Shown piece by piece: positions 49,769-63,451 of a stretch of 64,000 bases of DNA (the first letter of the stretch is position 1; each line of letters starts with the position of its first letter). Both the position numbers and the translations under genes were made by a program. The stretch comes from Xiphydria camelus (taxonomy: Eukaryota > Arthropoda > Insecta > Hymenoptera > Xiphydriidae), in the NCBI GenBank assembly GCA_963678675.1, contig OY783199.1, positions 1,061,501 through 1,125,500 on the forward strand, written 5' to 3'. The notes beneath the pieces were generated by a model. It had not been told where the DNA came from, ran no database searches, and saw only the letters and a list, made by a program, of their open reading frames with translations.

Positions 49769-52700
49769 TTATCAATTTTCTAGTAGCTCTGTTTTTTTTT
49801 AAAAATAATCTTCCTAATACTGTATCCCCCTCCTGGAATATTTCCTTCTTACAAAGGTCCAGGTTTCGATATCTACGGTTTCATTTTCAAGCAGAGCTTA
49901 TTTTTGAGATAGGTGGTATCACGTGGATTGTACTCTGACTCGAAATTATTTTTACAATTCTCTCTTCACCGTGCATCTCATGTGCATTTTATTGCCGTGA
50001 GAATTGAAACTATCTTTCGGAGTATTTACTCGACCTTTATCCCACTAGATCCTCGAACAGATATCAGAGACGCAGGAATCCGTTCTGCTTATAATTAATG
50101 CTGTGGAACCGGGGCAATTATATGATCTGAGCCTGTTATGTCATAGGAATCCTTCTGATCCATAGTTCGAATCAATTGATATATTCTAAATCACGATAAA
50201 TTAGTATTTTGTAAGAAGTTTAAGTAAGGCGTTCTCAGACTTTCACTTTCTGTAATAAAATGAACCTCAGAGTTACACTCTTACGTACGATTTAGGCAAA
50301 TTATATACGAATATGCCTTTAAACCTCTATACAATTTGAAGCCTGTAAGAAAACACATTTTCTTATGCAAATAATGAATTTGAGTAAAATTGAGTCTAAA
50401 TTTCACGTGTAATCATATATTTAATTTTTCGCTCTTCAAATTAGCAGTTTAGCTTACCTCGCTCCGCCTTACATAATTATTGTGAAAGTTTCAGATCAAA
50501 GGCTGTATCGGTAGTTAAACTGCAAGAACGATCCGCGTAGTGGTGGCTGGATTAATTTTCAAAATTTTAAAGACATCGTTAAAGCGTTTCGAGAGAACTC
50601 GACGATTCAAGTTACTGATCGTTCCGCGAAACTTATGCTTCTCCAAAGTTTTTCGAATTTCATTGTTTAATTGGATCCAAGCGCGGCATAGGCACCGACA
50701 TAATTATTCTTCCAGGCAACTTTTAGTAATTAATTTTCATGCTCGAATCGCTTGCCTGTTTTGAAAAGTAAATGAGCTTCGAATTCGTTAAGCCGTCCAA
50801 CCGATCGCAACGCGGTAGGCAGAACAGATTTTCCACCAGTTTAAGTTCATATTAAACTTCACGCCAAGAAATTCATAATTCTCACGTCAAAGTCTCGTAG
50901 GCGGCTACTTTTATTTTTTAAGCTCCTTGAGACGTTCGATCGGCAGAACGTGGCTGAGTAATTCGTGGGTGGATGATTGTAGAAAATGTGCGAGAGAGGC
51001 GCAATTATTTCCTGCAATATTTATAATGAATTTAGGACAGATAATATAATTTACTCTATACATCGAATGAAAATATATCTGATTAAGCAAATGTCCTCAT
51101 GGATAAATATTTCAAACAATAATTTCTCTCTGGATGCGATCATTTTAGATACAACAATTCGTATCGTAAATTCGGAAGTGACAACGTCCAATTATACATC
51201 CAGTAATTTCATCGCCAAATTTATTTCCGTGTAAAAAAGAGCGCCGAATGGAATATGGAGAGAGGGGAAAAAAGCAAGATAAAACCACCACCTAGTTTGG
51301 CCAAGCATTAATGCCTGCATATGAGTCGCGTTATTTACGCGGAAATCACGGCATACAATGCAATTGGTGCAGCCGCCGGTACGGCGGCGGTTTGCCTCCA
51401 GACACATACGAGCAGAACTGGAGTTTAAATTATATTTCGTCGAAACGCGGTTAGGTAAACGGGGAGATGGACGTGGCGTGTTTGTGTCTCCCGACGCGGT
51501 GGTCCAGACAACATGAATATTCAAGATGTGGAATTAAAGCACGTAATAATAACCGCACTATATTCCGCGCCTGCACCGTCTGTTTATATTTATACACGCT
51601 AGGCAAAGATTGCGAAGAATCGCCGGCGTACCTCGACGTCTGTTGCGAGCCAATTAAAGGATCGAATATTAAACCAACATTATGATGAATGAAATGGTAC
51701 GGTAAAAGAATTATCAAAATTACTTTGGGGGAGCTTTTCGATCCCTGACTTTATTTACAAAATATCGCCGCGCGATATGGAAATGAAAATTTAAACTTGT
51801 GTGTGCAGCACCGGAAAATTCGTCGATTTGCGATAGCGATACCAGCGATGTACGATTGATATGCAAATAATTAACTCTAGCGCTCTCGTTTAATTTAAAA
51901 ATTGAAAAGATTAAACGCATGAGAGAGCGAGAGACGTCGTCAAACAAACGAATCGAATTATCGCTTTGATAACTTCATTTCCAAAGTTACTGGGAGGGGT
52001 TAATTTAATTAATAAATAATAACAATTTGACAGAGAGTCATCCCGTGAAAAGCTCACGGGGTTCAATAAATCACCGGAGGCGCACCACCCCTCGGCGCGT
52101 GCAATTTCGTCATTTCTTGCCAATTGCTTTTTCGCAAGCGCGACTCGGACACATTTTTCCAATTTAGGGTTTTCTCGATCGCCAATAAGGAAGAAGAAGG
52201 TCAGGCGAGACGCAGCGCCGGGGAATCGTTTCTGGGTCACCTTGCGTACGTATGCTAATAGAGTTGCGCGCGTATTGCCGATGTGTACGTGTACCTAAAG
52301 GCGATCGCTGAACTTAACTCTTTAATTTATCGTCGGTAGATCGCGAGACGCGTGATCTAAATTGAGGTCCTGACCAATCGTCTGTGGCGCGTAGATATAT
52401 CATTTCCATTTCAATTTCTCTCTCGACTCTCGTTAAAATGCTACATCGGACTCAATTATAATGCATTATTACGCATAGGTCACCGAGACGGGGACAGGTG
52501 CATCGTTACCGGCGAAACGGCCAGTAGGGCGGTTATCCTTTTTCTATACTTTATTTCTCGCACCGATCGGGCTCCGAGATTACATAATACGCCAATCAAT
52601 GAATCGAATCATTAGATTCAGCGCCCAGCGGCGTAGAAGAAGCCGTTACAAGTCCTTGCAGTGAAAGAAACTCATACGACTTCAATTATTGGAGAATACT

Positions 52701-54273
52701 CGGAATCGATTTCGCTGAAACGACGGGAGAAGTAAAAGGAATTGCTGAGCGAACGTGTCAGTTCGGTCATACGCACGAGAAATTGCATTTGCGAAATTGC
52801 CCCGTAAAGCTAAGAAATTGAATACCTACTTTATAAGACGCACCTTTGTACGCGTACGTGGAACGTGCCCGGCTTTGATCCGGTTCCGCTTACACGTATC
52901 GGATTAGAATAGATCAGAGGTATAGAGGATCTCGATATAAGCGTACGAACGACGACGAGGAAGAACGCGAGGACGGAGACGAGATTGAAACGTACGTATA
53001 AGACATTTTTGGAATGCTTTCGACGACGACGTGAACGCGTTTAACGGGAGCGGCAAAAAATTACACGTCGCAAAATGAATGCTTAACGGTTCGATCGAAA
53101 AGCTCGGCGTGTATTTTTTATAATGGACCTGTCGGTCGTACTTTTTATTTCACCGATCACACCGCATAATTACGGCTAATAAATGCGGGTTCGGCTCGAG
53201 CGATGGACCTTGTGTTTGACGTGACCTTTAAGATGCTCCAGTAACAGGGAGTGAGAGTGGGGAATGCGATCTCGGGCGATCTTGCGTACGAGTATTTTGT
53301 CAGCTCTCGTATATCTATATATCTGTATAGAGGTATACTTATGTACACACACCTATTTCTCGAACTCGTAACACGTCCTTACCGTCAATTTCATTTGACA
53401 TTATCGCGCGCTTTGTCGCACGCACGAACTCATTGTAAAGAGAGGATGGGAGAAGAGTTCCTGGACCATTGTGACGTGCCGTTGCGCAGCTTTCTATGGT
53501 ATATATCATACATTTCTCGCGATACGCCGTGCAATGGAATTCGCAAGGACGTTGGGACGTTTGAGTAATTTTCGAATGCGATCGTCGTGTCGACCTTCGT
53601 CTCTATTACTGTGTCTATACGGGAAAGTTCACAGTTCAATCGATATCCTGATCATTGGATTTTACGTAAGGTACCTATTTATTATTAGGTACTCAACAAA
53701 AAAAAAAAACAAAGGGTTTCATCAAAAATTATTTCATACCGATTTAATACTTCGCAGCTATTTAAACAAATAAATATATCACATATGAAACGCGAAGAAT
53801 TCGAACGAAGTGATACTCGAGTCACACATTGAAATATACTTCAGTTCGATTCGGAAATCGTCTTTCAAAACTAAATCCACTCTACCATAAAATACTTCCT
53901 TCTTTCGTGTTTCATTAATGAAGCCATTGTGTATCTCGGTCTCTGACAACGGAGTACGATTCGGGGCAGAAGGCCAATCGTCGAAGAATGAGCCTTATAC
54001 AGAAAACTTTCGCAACGTGCGAGAAGAGCGTGTTACACGATCGCGCCCATCGTCATAGACGCGATATGCGACAGCGTGACAATGAAGGACCCGAGAAACG
54101 GACGAGGCAGTGACCAAGTTTATTTTCGAAGGCAAGTCCTCGATCGCGGTACCGGCAGTCCGCGATCTACCATTTCCAACATTCGTAGCGAATGACCTCG
54201 TATTTTATATTTCGGCGATCTGTATCGCGGTGTTGCTTAATAATTGGATCTTCTTCACTGGAGGGAGGACCGG
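49769..54273. other. Intergenic between cuticle genes, no gene seen
   Basis: 4.5 kb, mostly AT-rich. Frames such as 51192-51524 and 51911-52240 show no domain. It contains the second copy of block R2. Regulatory sequence for cuticle gene 2 is expected near the right end. Confidence 0.5.
53210..53275 (+). repeat. Dispersed repeat block R2, copy 2
   Basis: GTGACCTTTAAGATGCTCCA followed by GTAACAGGGAGTGAGAGTGG; a diverged copy of 43485-43545. Confidence 0.5.
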
Positions 54274-54325
54274 TATATATAAGAGGATGGCTCCATCGAG
54301 CTCATCACTCACTTCGCTTCGCCTC
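54274..54325 (+). promoter_or_regulatory. Core promoter of cuticle gene 2 (TATA box plus conserved start region)
   Basis: TATATATAAG at 54274-54283 is followed by CATCACTCACTTCGCTTC, matching the arrangement before cuticle gene 1. Upstream GGATCTTCTTCACTG is likewise shared. Confidence 0.75.
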
Positions 54326-54373
54326 ATCTGGTTGAGGAGCATTCGAGAGCCGGATAAAAATTATATCATCGTC

Positions 54374-56341
54374 ATGAAGGCAAGTCACTCAGTGCACGTA
54401 GAAATTATTTAGTGTAGTCGTTACTTCATACTTGTGATCTACGAAAGTATTACGTATACCGGATCGTTGGTGACGAGTTACTTGCAAGTTCGGCGGTTCG
54501 ATATATAAATCGGTATTTTTTTCATTTATTTTTCACGAGCAAAATCGTGGTCACGTGGTCGATCAAAACCTAGCTCCGAAATTCCCTACCTCCCTTTACA
54601 ATATAATTCCGTATTGAAGTTTCGATAACTCTTAATTAGATTTATCTCGTGAATTAAATAATCACTTCTCGAACTTCTAACCGTGCCCTTTATACTTGCC
54701 CGATAGTTCCTCTGTGTGAAGAGCTTCTTGGCTCTCGACGCGATTGTTAGACGTGTTTGATTTCTCAGATCGAACTCGCGGAAGTAATTATACGATTGCT
54801 CGAGCGTTAAGCAGAGGGGAGCGCGGTAGATGTATACCTACGGGAGAATCTTGTAAACTAGTCGACGACGAGAGATCGCGTTCGAATAATCAAGACGAGA
54901 AGTACCGCGCGGTTCTCCGCGTTCGACGAATAAACTTTTCGCTCGATCTCTCTTCCCCTCGATAACCGTCCCACCCCGGTCCGCGCTATATATTTAAGTA
55001 TTCGAACATTTTAACCGCGGAACGGAAGGATTACTTTTCACGAAAGGAGGCAGGCTGAACTCGACCGTCTCAACGGTGCGAACGACACGAATCCCCAGGC
55101 TGTATTACCACTCATTTGTTTCGCTCGTATCGTTCGACAGATAGTCATCGTCTTGCTTGCCATCGGTGCCGCTTCCGCCGGCCGTTTGGAAAACGTATAC
55201 CTGCCGGCAGGAACCGCCGGTTCGGCCGGTGGAGCCGGCTTCATCAAAGCGCCAGGATTCGGAGCCGGAGGAGCCGGAACCGGTGGAGCGAGTAGTGGCG
55301 GCTACTATAGCGGCAACCAGGCTGCCTATCAGGGGGGAGCGGGACAGCACGGCCAATTCATCGAAATCACCCGGTACAATAACGACAACAACGGCGACGG
55401 ATCCTATCAGTACAATTACGAAACCGCCAACGGCATTTCCGTCGAGGAATCCGGCGCGCTTCAAGGTGAGCAGATGATAATTGTTTGATACGGTTGATTT
55501 ACGCGCAGCGTTCTCGACCCCAACTTCAGACCTACAACCGGAGAAACGGTGTGCTTGAATGTAAAACCCGCGGGAAATTTTATCAGCGGCGAGTAAAAAT
55601 GAGTTTGATCGATTTGAGAATTGATTTCAATCCGAGGAAAATGTATAGCCACTGGAAAAGGTCATTTAAAAATGGGAGCATCTCGTCGTCGGGAGGATAA
55701 TCGTTTCTCGATGCGATATAGACGAGCGCTTTATTTTGTTCCGTCACACTGTAAAACGCTCCGATATATAGTCGTACGTACTCCCGATAGCGATAGGACG
55801 AAAGAAGCACGTTCGCTTCCGAAGAAGCGGGTAAAGATTGCTCTCGTTGCCACGGGATTCTCCGTTACGTGAGATGACGCGGAACGTGACCTAGTCTATC
55901 GCGCAAACTTCACCGGAGAAGTATCGAGGGGGTGTCGAGACGAGAGAAAAGCGAAGCCGCGAAGTTTCTATTTCCAGAAGCGATGACTCCGATGAGTGCG
56001 CGCGTATGTGTGTGTTTACGAGGGGGATACCCGCGGAACTAATATATTTTCTATACTTCGCAGGTGACGGCGAGGCCGTGAGGGGATCGTATTCCTACAC
56101 TGGACCCGATGGTGCTCAGTACACCGTTCACTACACCGCCGACGAAAACGGCTTCCATCCCGAAGGAGCTCATCTGCCGACCCCTCCTCCCATTCCCGAA
56201 GAAATTCGTCGCGGAGTCGAGCTCTCTTTGGCAGCCGAAGCGAGGGGTGAAAATCAAGACGGTCAGTACCGAGCTGAACCTCAAGGCAATTACAACAGAT
56301 ACCAGGCCCCGTCGACCGGAAACAGTGGATACCGCTACTAA
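54374..56341 (+). CDS. RR-1 cuticular protein (CPR family), gene 2
   Basis: Three exons: 54374-54379 (ATG AAG), 55141-55465 and 56064-56341, giving 202 residues with matching phases. The first intron starts GCAAGT rather than GTAAGT, so it is a GC-AG intron; gene 1 has GTAAGT at the same place. Signal peptide [15 protein letters not shown] is followed by [14 protein letters not shown] and a Gly-rich stretch ([17 protein letters not shown]). The RR-1 chitin-binding consensus reads [18 protein letters not shown], then [20 protein letters not shown] and [12 protein letters not shown]. The segment after it ([20 protein letters not shown]) is nearly the same as in gene 1. The tail is Gln/Tyr/Asn-rich, ending GYRY. 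Role: secreted chitin-binding structural protein of the procuticle. It is a tandem paralogue of the gene ending at 49712. Confidence 0.96.
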
Positions 56342-56473
56342 CCGTAATCGCGATACATATTTATACACACACTCCTGTTAATTAGAAAAGATACCGAATG
56401 TGTAAATACATCGAATTTTGATTAAGAGGAATGTCCTGCGTTTTAATTCATTACACTTCCCCCACCCTCTTCG

Positions 56474-56479
56474 AATAAA
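56474..56479 (+). terminator. Polyadenylation signal of cuticle gene 2
   Basis: AATAAA lies about 130 nt after the stop codon, in TTCGAATAAAATCC. Confidence 0.6.
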
Positions 56480-57642
56480 ATCCGAAAAGGCGACGATCCC
56501 GTTTTTAAAACGAAGTTATCCCTAAACGTCGCCGGATACGCAGCATCCCGGTCCATTTTATCATATCACCGCGTCAATTTCTTGCTGTCTCCCGAGCTAG
56601 CGATTAGTTGTACCCTCGTCATTTTGCTGGTACTGATTGTGTGTCGGGTTATCTATTTTATCTTGCCCTTGAGAGCAATTCAGATCTCGCTTTCTCTCCT
56701 CTTTTAGGGTGAAAATATGGATACAATAATATAACAATAATATAAAGTTGACTATAAATGAATATTGAGGAGAGGGTAGGGTAATTGGAATAAGAGAAAT
56801 AAAGCGAATTAATGAGAATCAGATTTGTAACGACTAAAAGCACCTTTATTCGACCACTTCGAGAGCAATTTCCTCAGTTTCGCAATAATATTATTGGTGG
56901 AAAACTAGGAAATTCGCTCCACGAGCACTCGAATGGAGCCACTGTTATAATGTTTGCGAAATGTGAATATGTATTACGCAAAAGTTTAATTGAGCTTTCA
57001 CGTTCAACGTGCATAATGTAAGTAAGATCTGCATGTGTGTGCAAATTCATAATTAATCTATTTAATCGGTCGTTTTGCTCGAATTTCGGGTCATAACGTG
57101 TGGCGATGAATAAAAGCAGAATGAGCATAATTTTCTCGACGATTAATCGATAGGCATTACTGCAAGCTCGTCGCCCCTTTGATAGATTATAGCGGTTTAT
57201 CTGCTTTAAAAGTTACCGGGAGATTTTAAAGCACAGTTTGACCATCGACTTGCCTTCGTTGAGCCTGTACTTAACTCCTTCAGGGTTTATGCATCTTTCA
57301 TTCCATCATTTCGTATTCGAGCATGATTATTTTATTCAAAAGACATCCGTATCCTTCTTGTGTTAAAATAATTGTAGACTGGGGAATAATTATACGACAC
57401 GAAAGGATAGCACTTTTGTGCTTCAGACTTCTCCGGGGATGATTCCGAAGGATACTTTTAAATTACAAAAAAATTTACTTCGCGATCTCTTATTTTTTTC
57501 AGTGCTCGTTCGAGTCAAATGCAAATGAAAGTTATCCGAGTATGCGTAAATAAATAAAGGTACAGTACATTATATGAAATATTAAGGAAAGAAAAGGAGT
57601 CTGTCGCTAGAGGATCGAAAGGTATGAAATATGTACGTGTGG
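56480..57642. other. Intergenic, no gene seen
   Basis: AT-rich spacer downstream of cuticle gene 2. No coding frame, RNA gene or repeat was recognised. Confidence 0.5.
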
Positions 57643-57798
57643 TATAATTGAGGCATGTAAATGGAAAAGGCTCAGGAGGCGCTTACATCCATTACTAGGT
57701 TATTGGCGATGGCATTTACACTTATTTTTATAAAAAATCTTATGTTTCCAAGGTATGGCACTTTCAGCCTTTTCCATTTACACATGCCTCAATTATAG
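57643..57798. mobile_element. Short MITE or hairpin with about 30-bp near-perfect arms
   Basis: TATAATTGAGGCATGTAAAT then GGAAAAGGCT on the left. The inverse, AGCCTTTTCC then ATTTACACATGCCTCAATTATA, lies on the right, about 156 bp in all. TA at both ends fits a mariner-type MITE. No coding frame. Confidence 0.65.
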
Positions 57799-60700
57799 GA
57801 GAACAAGGAGGAAGAGGCGAATAAACTGAAGCTACCTTCTGCTCCAGCCTTTATACAGCAACTTCGTGTTTACTTTAAATTAAACTTTCTCACTGGACCT
57901 TTTCGACGAATCGTGGATCAACTTTACGTTGCGCTGTAATTTAAGGTAATTTTAAACTCATCTTTTGCGACCGTGCTGTTTTTTAAAAAGCCTTTTATCA
58001 CCAACTTTTCGGGTCCTTTTGAAATGAAACACCGCACGCAGACTTTCGAGCCTTTCGTTAATTATTATTTTCGATTTGTTTGCGTGCAAATAATTTTTTA
58101 TTTATGTAGGAGGCCGCTAGTAATTGCTCATAAATAATTGGAATTAACTAGAAACAGTTTCTATGTTGCACGGATATACAAAAGTGTTTTACTCATGTAA
58201 GTACAATTATATGTGAATATTCGGTAGATAACTGTTTATAATTAATTCCGCATTTATCCTATTAGGACTTTCCCTACAATGGTACCTGATAAACGCATAA
58301 GACAATTATCGCATGTACAGGGTGGTCTACCATTTCCGTACTTGTAAAACATAATGAATTCTTTATCGAAAACTAGATGCACGAAGAGCACTTCAAATAT
58401 TCAACGTCATCGTCGTCTGATTAGCTACATTAAAGCACCTGCTCCGTTGTTCGCGCGAGTTTTCTCGTCGATTTACGGTTGCTGTGCGCCAAGGGTTACT
58501 ACGATGTACATATAGAACACTGCACGTTCGTCCGATCGTATAACATCCTGATAAACCCTTTACCGAGTGAGCAGTTTTATTTCCTACCACCTGCGACGTC
58601 GAACATAAACACGTCCACCTCTGTGGGAGCGGCAAGGACATAACGTTGCGATCAACGACGCTCTTTGCGTAGAAGACGATCGAGAATACAGCAAAGTTGA
58701 GTCGCGGTAGATTTACTATAAAGCAGCTTAAAAATGGTATGATCTAGATTTTACCAAAGTTATGAGTAAACCGCTCTTCGGCAAACTTCTCTATATACCG
58801 ACATCCGAATGTCCGTAAATTTAATTTCCTCCCTCCCTCAGTCGCGGGGAACGAAACGTGTCGACGAAACCAACGCGTACCGTCGGCACACATCTCACGA
58901 GCGAGTTCTCGGAAAACGTGCGGGCTCATTGATTTCCGGGTCTGACGAGGAAGCGAGGAAGCTCGTTGTTTTCGGCATTATTAGAACCTTTATGGGGGGA
59001 GGGGGAGGGGGGACGATAAAGGGGGATGGCGGAGGCGAGAGATCTCTTCGCTCGGGAGCGCTGCGGAGCTAGTGGAAAAAGGAGATCGGGCGAAAACTAC
59101 GTTCGGATGTTTGCCGTTCCCCGCGAACGCAGCTGTCTCTGTCATAAATCAAACGCAGGTCCCATAAAAAATCTGGGTTTTATGTCCGCGCGCGGCAACT
59201 GCGCGCGCTCTTACCCACTTCGATTCGCGTTTTAACATTTATTACGTTTTTACGTACTGCCTGCTCCATATTATGGGGTCGGAGGAACGGGAATAAAACA
59301 CGGGAAACACGTCTTGAGATGACGCGACACGCGTCCGACTATACGGCCACCCGTCGAGCGAATTGCAATTTTCTCGATGGCGGTAATATCGCGGAGGTGA
59401 TACGGTCTCATCGATGTATGTATTCGTCCCCCGTACAATTTTTCATGTCTGTCCGACGAGTGAAGTTTTGCGAGAGTATACCCATTTCTTTCGCATCGAT
59501 ATTTCGTTAATATGATCTCACGCAAAAGCCTTCGTACGCATATTAATATTCCATTTGGTGTGGTATTATTATAGAATACATCGATATATCAGAGGGGTGA
59601 AAATATCACAGGGAAAAACAGTTGAGTCGCAAATAATTTGGTTTGTAGAATTTTATCATACCCTTTGTGCATTCCGTTTGTGAATCTCCAGAGCATCCGT
59701 ATTGAATCCATCGACATTAGCGTGTATATTGAATTGAAATCGAATTTTCTTCTTTTAAGTGTACAACCACCTTGCTGAAAATAAAGTACCGTGTTGATTA
59801 AATAATGCAACGCTTAAATATTAAAATAAATAAATGACGTGTGTTATATACTTGCCTCATACATGACAGATTCTTTGATCAGAACTATACGTTTAATTAT
59901 AACGAGATAATCCGGATGAAAATTGTTCGAAATGATAGCGCTTCAGGCGAGACCGATATCGGCAATAGCGGAATTTTTTATTTAATGCTTTTCGAGCGTG
60001 AGGAAAGCGTTAGAGTACCGCAATGATAAGATTCCGCGAAAGGGAGAAATGCAGAAACCTAATAATATGCCTGATCAACCCGAGATGTCATTTTTGCGTT
60101 AACTATATTTCTGGTTATCATCTGGTTAACGGGCCTTCTTCTTCCGCTTGGCCAATTTATTTCTTCCCGCCGAAGAAGAACAGCTTTTCTCCCTTTCATT
60201 TTTGCGATATCCTCGGAACAAGCCGCGCGCTTCGTTGAACTGGGAGCGAGCTTAACGAAGCTTCTCCGGTGATCTCGGAGGGAGGGGCTCGCTCTCACGG
60301 ATAATTCGTAAAAAAATGTCGCGATCTCGTCCGCGCGCGACGGGGGTGTTCTGATTTATGTCTCGTCGGCGACGGTCTGCACCGCGCGGGAAGAGGGAAG
60401 CCCCTTTGCGCGAAGGAGGAGAAAAGTAAGGGAGAGCATCGTCTCCCGGGACTCGGTTGCATCTAGAGTTTCCTCATTTCGGTTGCGACCTCCCGGTAAT
60501 CGCGTCGTCGAGGAGCTGCCGAGGAGAAGCAAGAGAAAACGAGGATTCAGACCGCGATGTCGTCGAGATGGTCGGAGAGCGCGTCGTGGCATTTCTCTTC
60601 CGCTGGTAATGCATCCTGAATCGTTACTCGTTTTATTCCCCGGTTCGTACGCACGCGCAGCCGTGGCGTGTGCGATCTTCGTAATACTCACTCGATTAGA

Positions 60701-61073
60701 GATCAACGCTTTAGCGCCTATAACGATTTTCATTAGCGCGATGGGGTGTATCACACCCGGAGTTAATCCCTGGCATAACAACTCGCGGGTGTTACGAGGG
60801 GCTGCTAAATATCGAGCTCGTCGACCGAGGCTTAAATATCGGTCATTTTCGATACGCGCGAAGATACGCGGCACGCGTATTTCTCCGCTACGTATAGTGA
60901 TATTCGGAAGTAGCGTCGGCGCGGCCGACGATGTATTTCCGGGTCGCTGGGGAAATGATATCGAGTCCGGCGAGGAAAATATTTCCCCGATAAGGAACAA
61001 ACAACAATCAATAGCCATAGAAAGGGAAACAACAGCGGCACGATAAATAATGGCGTCGATAGATAGTATCGTG

Positions 61074-61075
<2 letters not shown>

Positions 61076-61138
<63 letters not shown>
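61076..61138. repeat. (GA)n microsatellite
   Basis: About 31 GA units; they produce the SLSLSL segment of an artefactual minus-strand frame. Confidence 0.95.
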
Positions 61139-61139
<1 letters not shown>

Positions 61140-63451
61140 CAGAGATAAAAGTGACCGGATTCTCTAAAGACCTTCTCCGTATAGGAAAGTAAATCTATCA
61201 ACACGGCTCGGAAAACAATATAAGCGTTATGCGATTCTGTTTGCTTATCCGATCGATGGCGAGCCGCTGTTTATCTTCCCTTCTTCACGTTTCCGGCCCT
61301 TTTCCTCCTACGCGGAAATTTCGGATGACTGTAGGTATACGTATACCGATCTCCCTTCGCGAACTGCGAGATATCAAATTTAGATAGCGGCGCGACGCGC
61401 CACCGACGCCTCGCGCGCAAAACGCGACGTACGCCACCGTTTCCCCTCGCGGGCGAGGAATTTCGCGGAAGGGGAAGCCCGCGAGGGAGGAGGCAAATTT
61501 TTTTTTTCAGAGGGGTTGCGAAAGATCGAAGTTTACAACGATATCCCTTCGGTTATGTTCCCCGTATTTTAATTTTTTTTTTATTATTATGGACACTTCG
61601 TTCTTTTTAATTTAACAACGCATCTATTCAAATTGCGGCTAAATTCGCACGCGAAATCGAACGAAATAAACTTGCAAACGAACGACGCGAGCGAACATCT
61701 ACAATTAGCCGCTCCCGCACACGCCGAAGAGCCCACCTGACATTTTCCGCGCTAACGACTACTTCGTCTTCCGGCGCGCACTCTCCCTCACGGGTAATTT
61801 AATTATCTCCTACAATAGAGCCGGCAAAGCGAATGCACGACGACGGTTGGCGAGAACGAGGGCTGCGGTGTCGCGCCGCCGTGTTTCGTCAGAAGTTCGG
61901 CGCGGGAGCGCAATGTGATTTGTGCAAGGCGTCGAATTAACTCCATCAATGTTTCGAAAGCTGTTAAGGTGAGGCAATTGGGTTAATACGGACAGGCGAT
62001 GTAACTAACCCACGTCTAAGGGTGGGAGGACGAATCCCCGGTCCCATTGCCGGAGGACTCGTTAACCCCCGCGTCGTTCAAAGTTCCCCCGATGATCTTG
62101 ACCGTTCGTGCGCGGCTTCTCGGCTCTAATTGCACCGGATATAAACCCATCCGTATTATACGAGATTAGCGTTTCGACGAAATAACGTAGCGCTTGCGAA
62201 TTAAAGGGTATTTTATGGTGGAGAGGGATAGTCCAATTAAACGAATGGATTTTCATTAGCGTGTTTCGTTACGGCAACGGAATATCAATGGTTGAGGAAG
62301 AATAGGAATTCATTCGCATCGAACAAAAGTCGATTTGAATTTGACAAGTGTTCTACTAGGTTCGTACTCGATTAAAAAGATGCGCAAAACATCTATCAAA
62401 TTCAAGATGACTCTTGTCCGATACGAATAAATTCTTATTTATCCGAAATAAATGTTTCCATCACAGGTTCGTATTTCACTCCAATGTATCACTGAGGTAA
62501 CGATAACGCGGTAGAACGTTTTACCCGATCGCCAGATTAATCACATTTTTTCCGTGACGTTCCAACTCCTTCGTTATCGCGCCGATGTATGAAGTTCGGA
62601 GAAGAGCAAAAGTAGGATAAAGTGGAGAACTTTCCAGAGGCCCCGGAGATCGTTACTCGGCATAATCGCAGTCAAGGGTCAGCTCGAGCGTTCGATTTCG
62701 CGCTACTTCAGCCCCCGGCTCCCCTTCGGCTCTTCCTCGCGCAATCGCCACGTTATATCGCCAGGTATACGCAGAGTCGCGATACATTTGACATACAACC
62801 CGACCACTCATTTGCCCCCGAGCGTCGAAAGCACACATGCGAGCCGGTTACGCGACTCCCGCGATACACCTCACCTTTCTCGAGGTTCGCCCGGGGTGGA
62901 AGCTGCGGGGGAATGCTCGTTGTTCCACGCCACCGAGCCGGATGCGTGCCACGTTTGAACTTTCAAGTGGCCGCGAAACCGGGGAAACGAATACACGCGC
63001 GCGAGGTTAAGATTCCTAGGAGCGGGAAAGCATCGACGACTCTCGTGCTCGTCGACCGGAAATACCGTCCCTTTGTAGTCCCGCGCATAGTGTAGAAGCA
63101 TCCACGTGTAGAGGCGATGCTGACAAACGCGAAGCAATTCCGCGGGGGTGGTGGTTTCACCGGGAAACATCGACCAGTCACGTTTCCATCGCTCGCCAAT
63201 TCTCATTGATCCACACGGCGATCCTCCGCTATATCGAGCGCCTTCTCGAAGCGCGCGACGAAGAGATCCCCCCCGGCCGCCGTTTCCAGTCCCAAAGCGC
63301 TACTACGCGACGAGAGTGCATTCCGCCGTACCCCAGGCGACGCGCGCGCGCGCGCGCGCCCCCGTTCGTTCGTCGGGCAATAACAAATATCGGTGCAACC
63401 CACCCAGCGGCTTCCCTCGGACAACGCGCGAGAGACGGTGGAGCTAGTAAG

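Noticed and set aside
60356..61204. 282-codon minus-strand frame and the overlapping 187-codon plus-strand frame (60483-61046)
   Set aside because: They overlap on opposite strands in CpG-rich DNA, one is extended by a (GA)n run, and neither has a domain, signal peptide or splice context.
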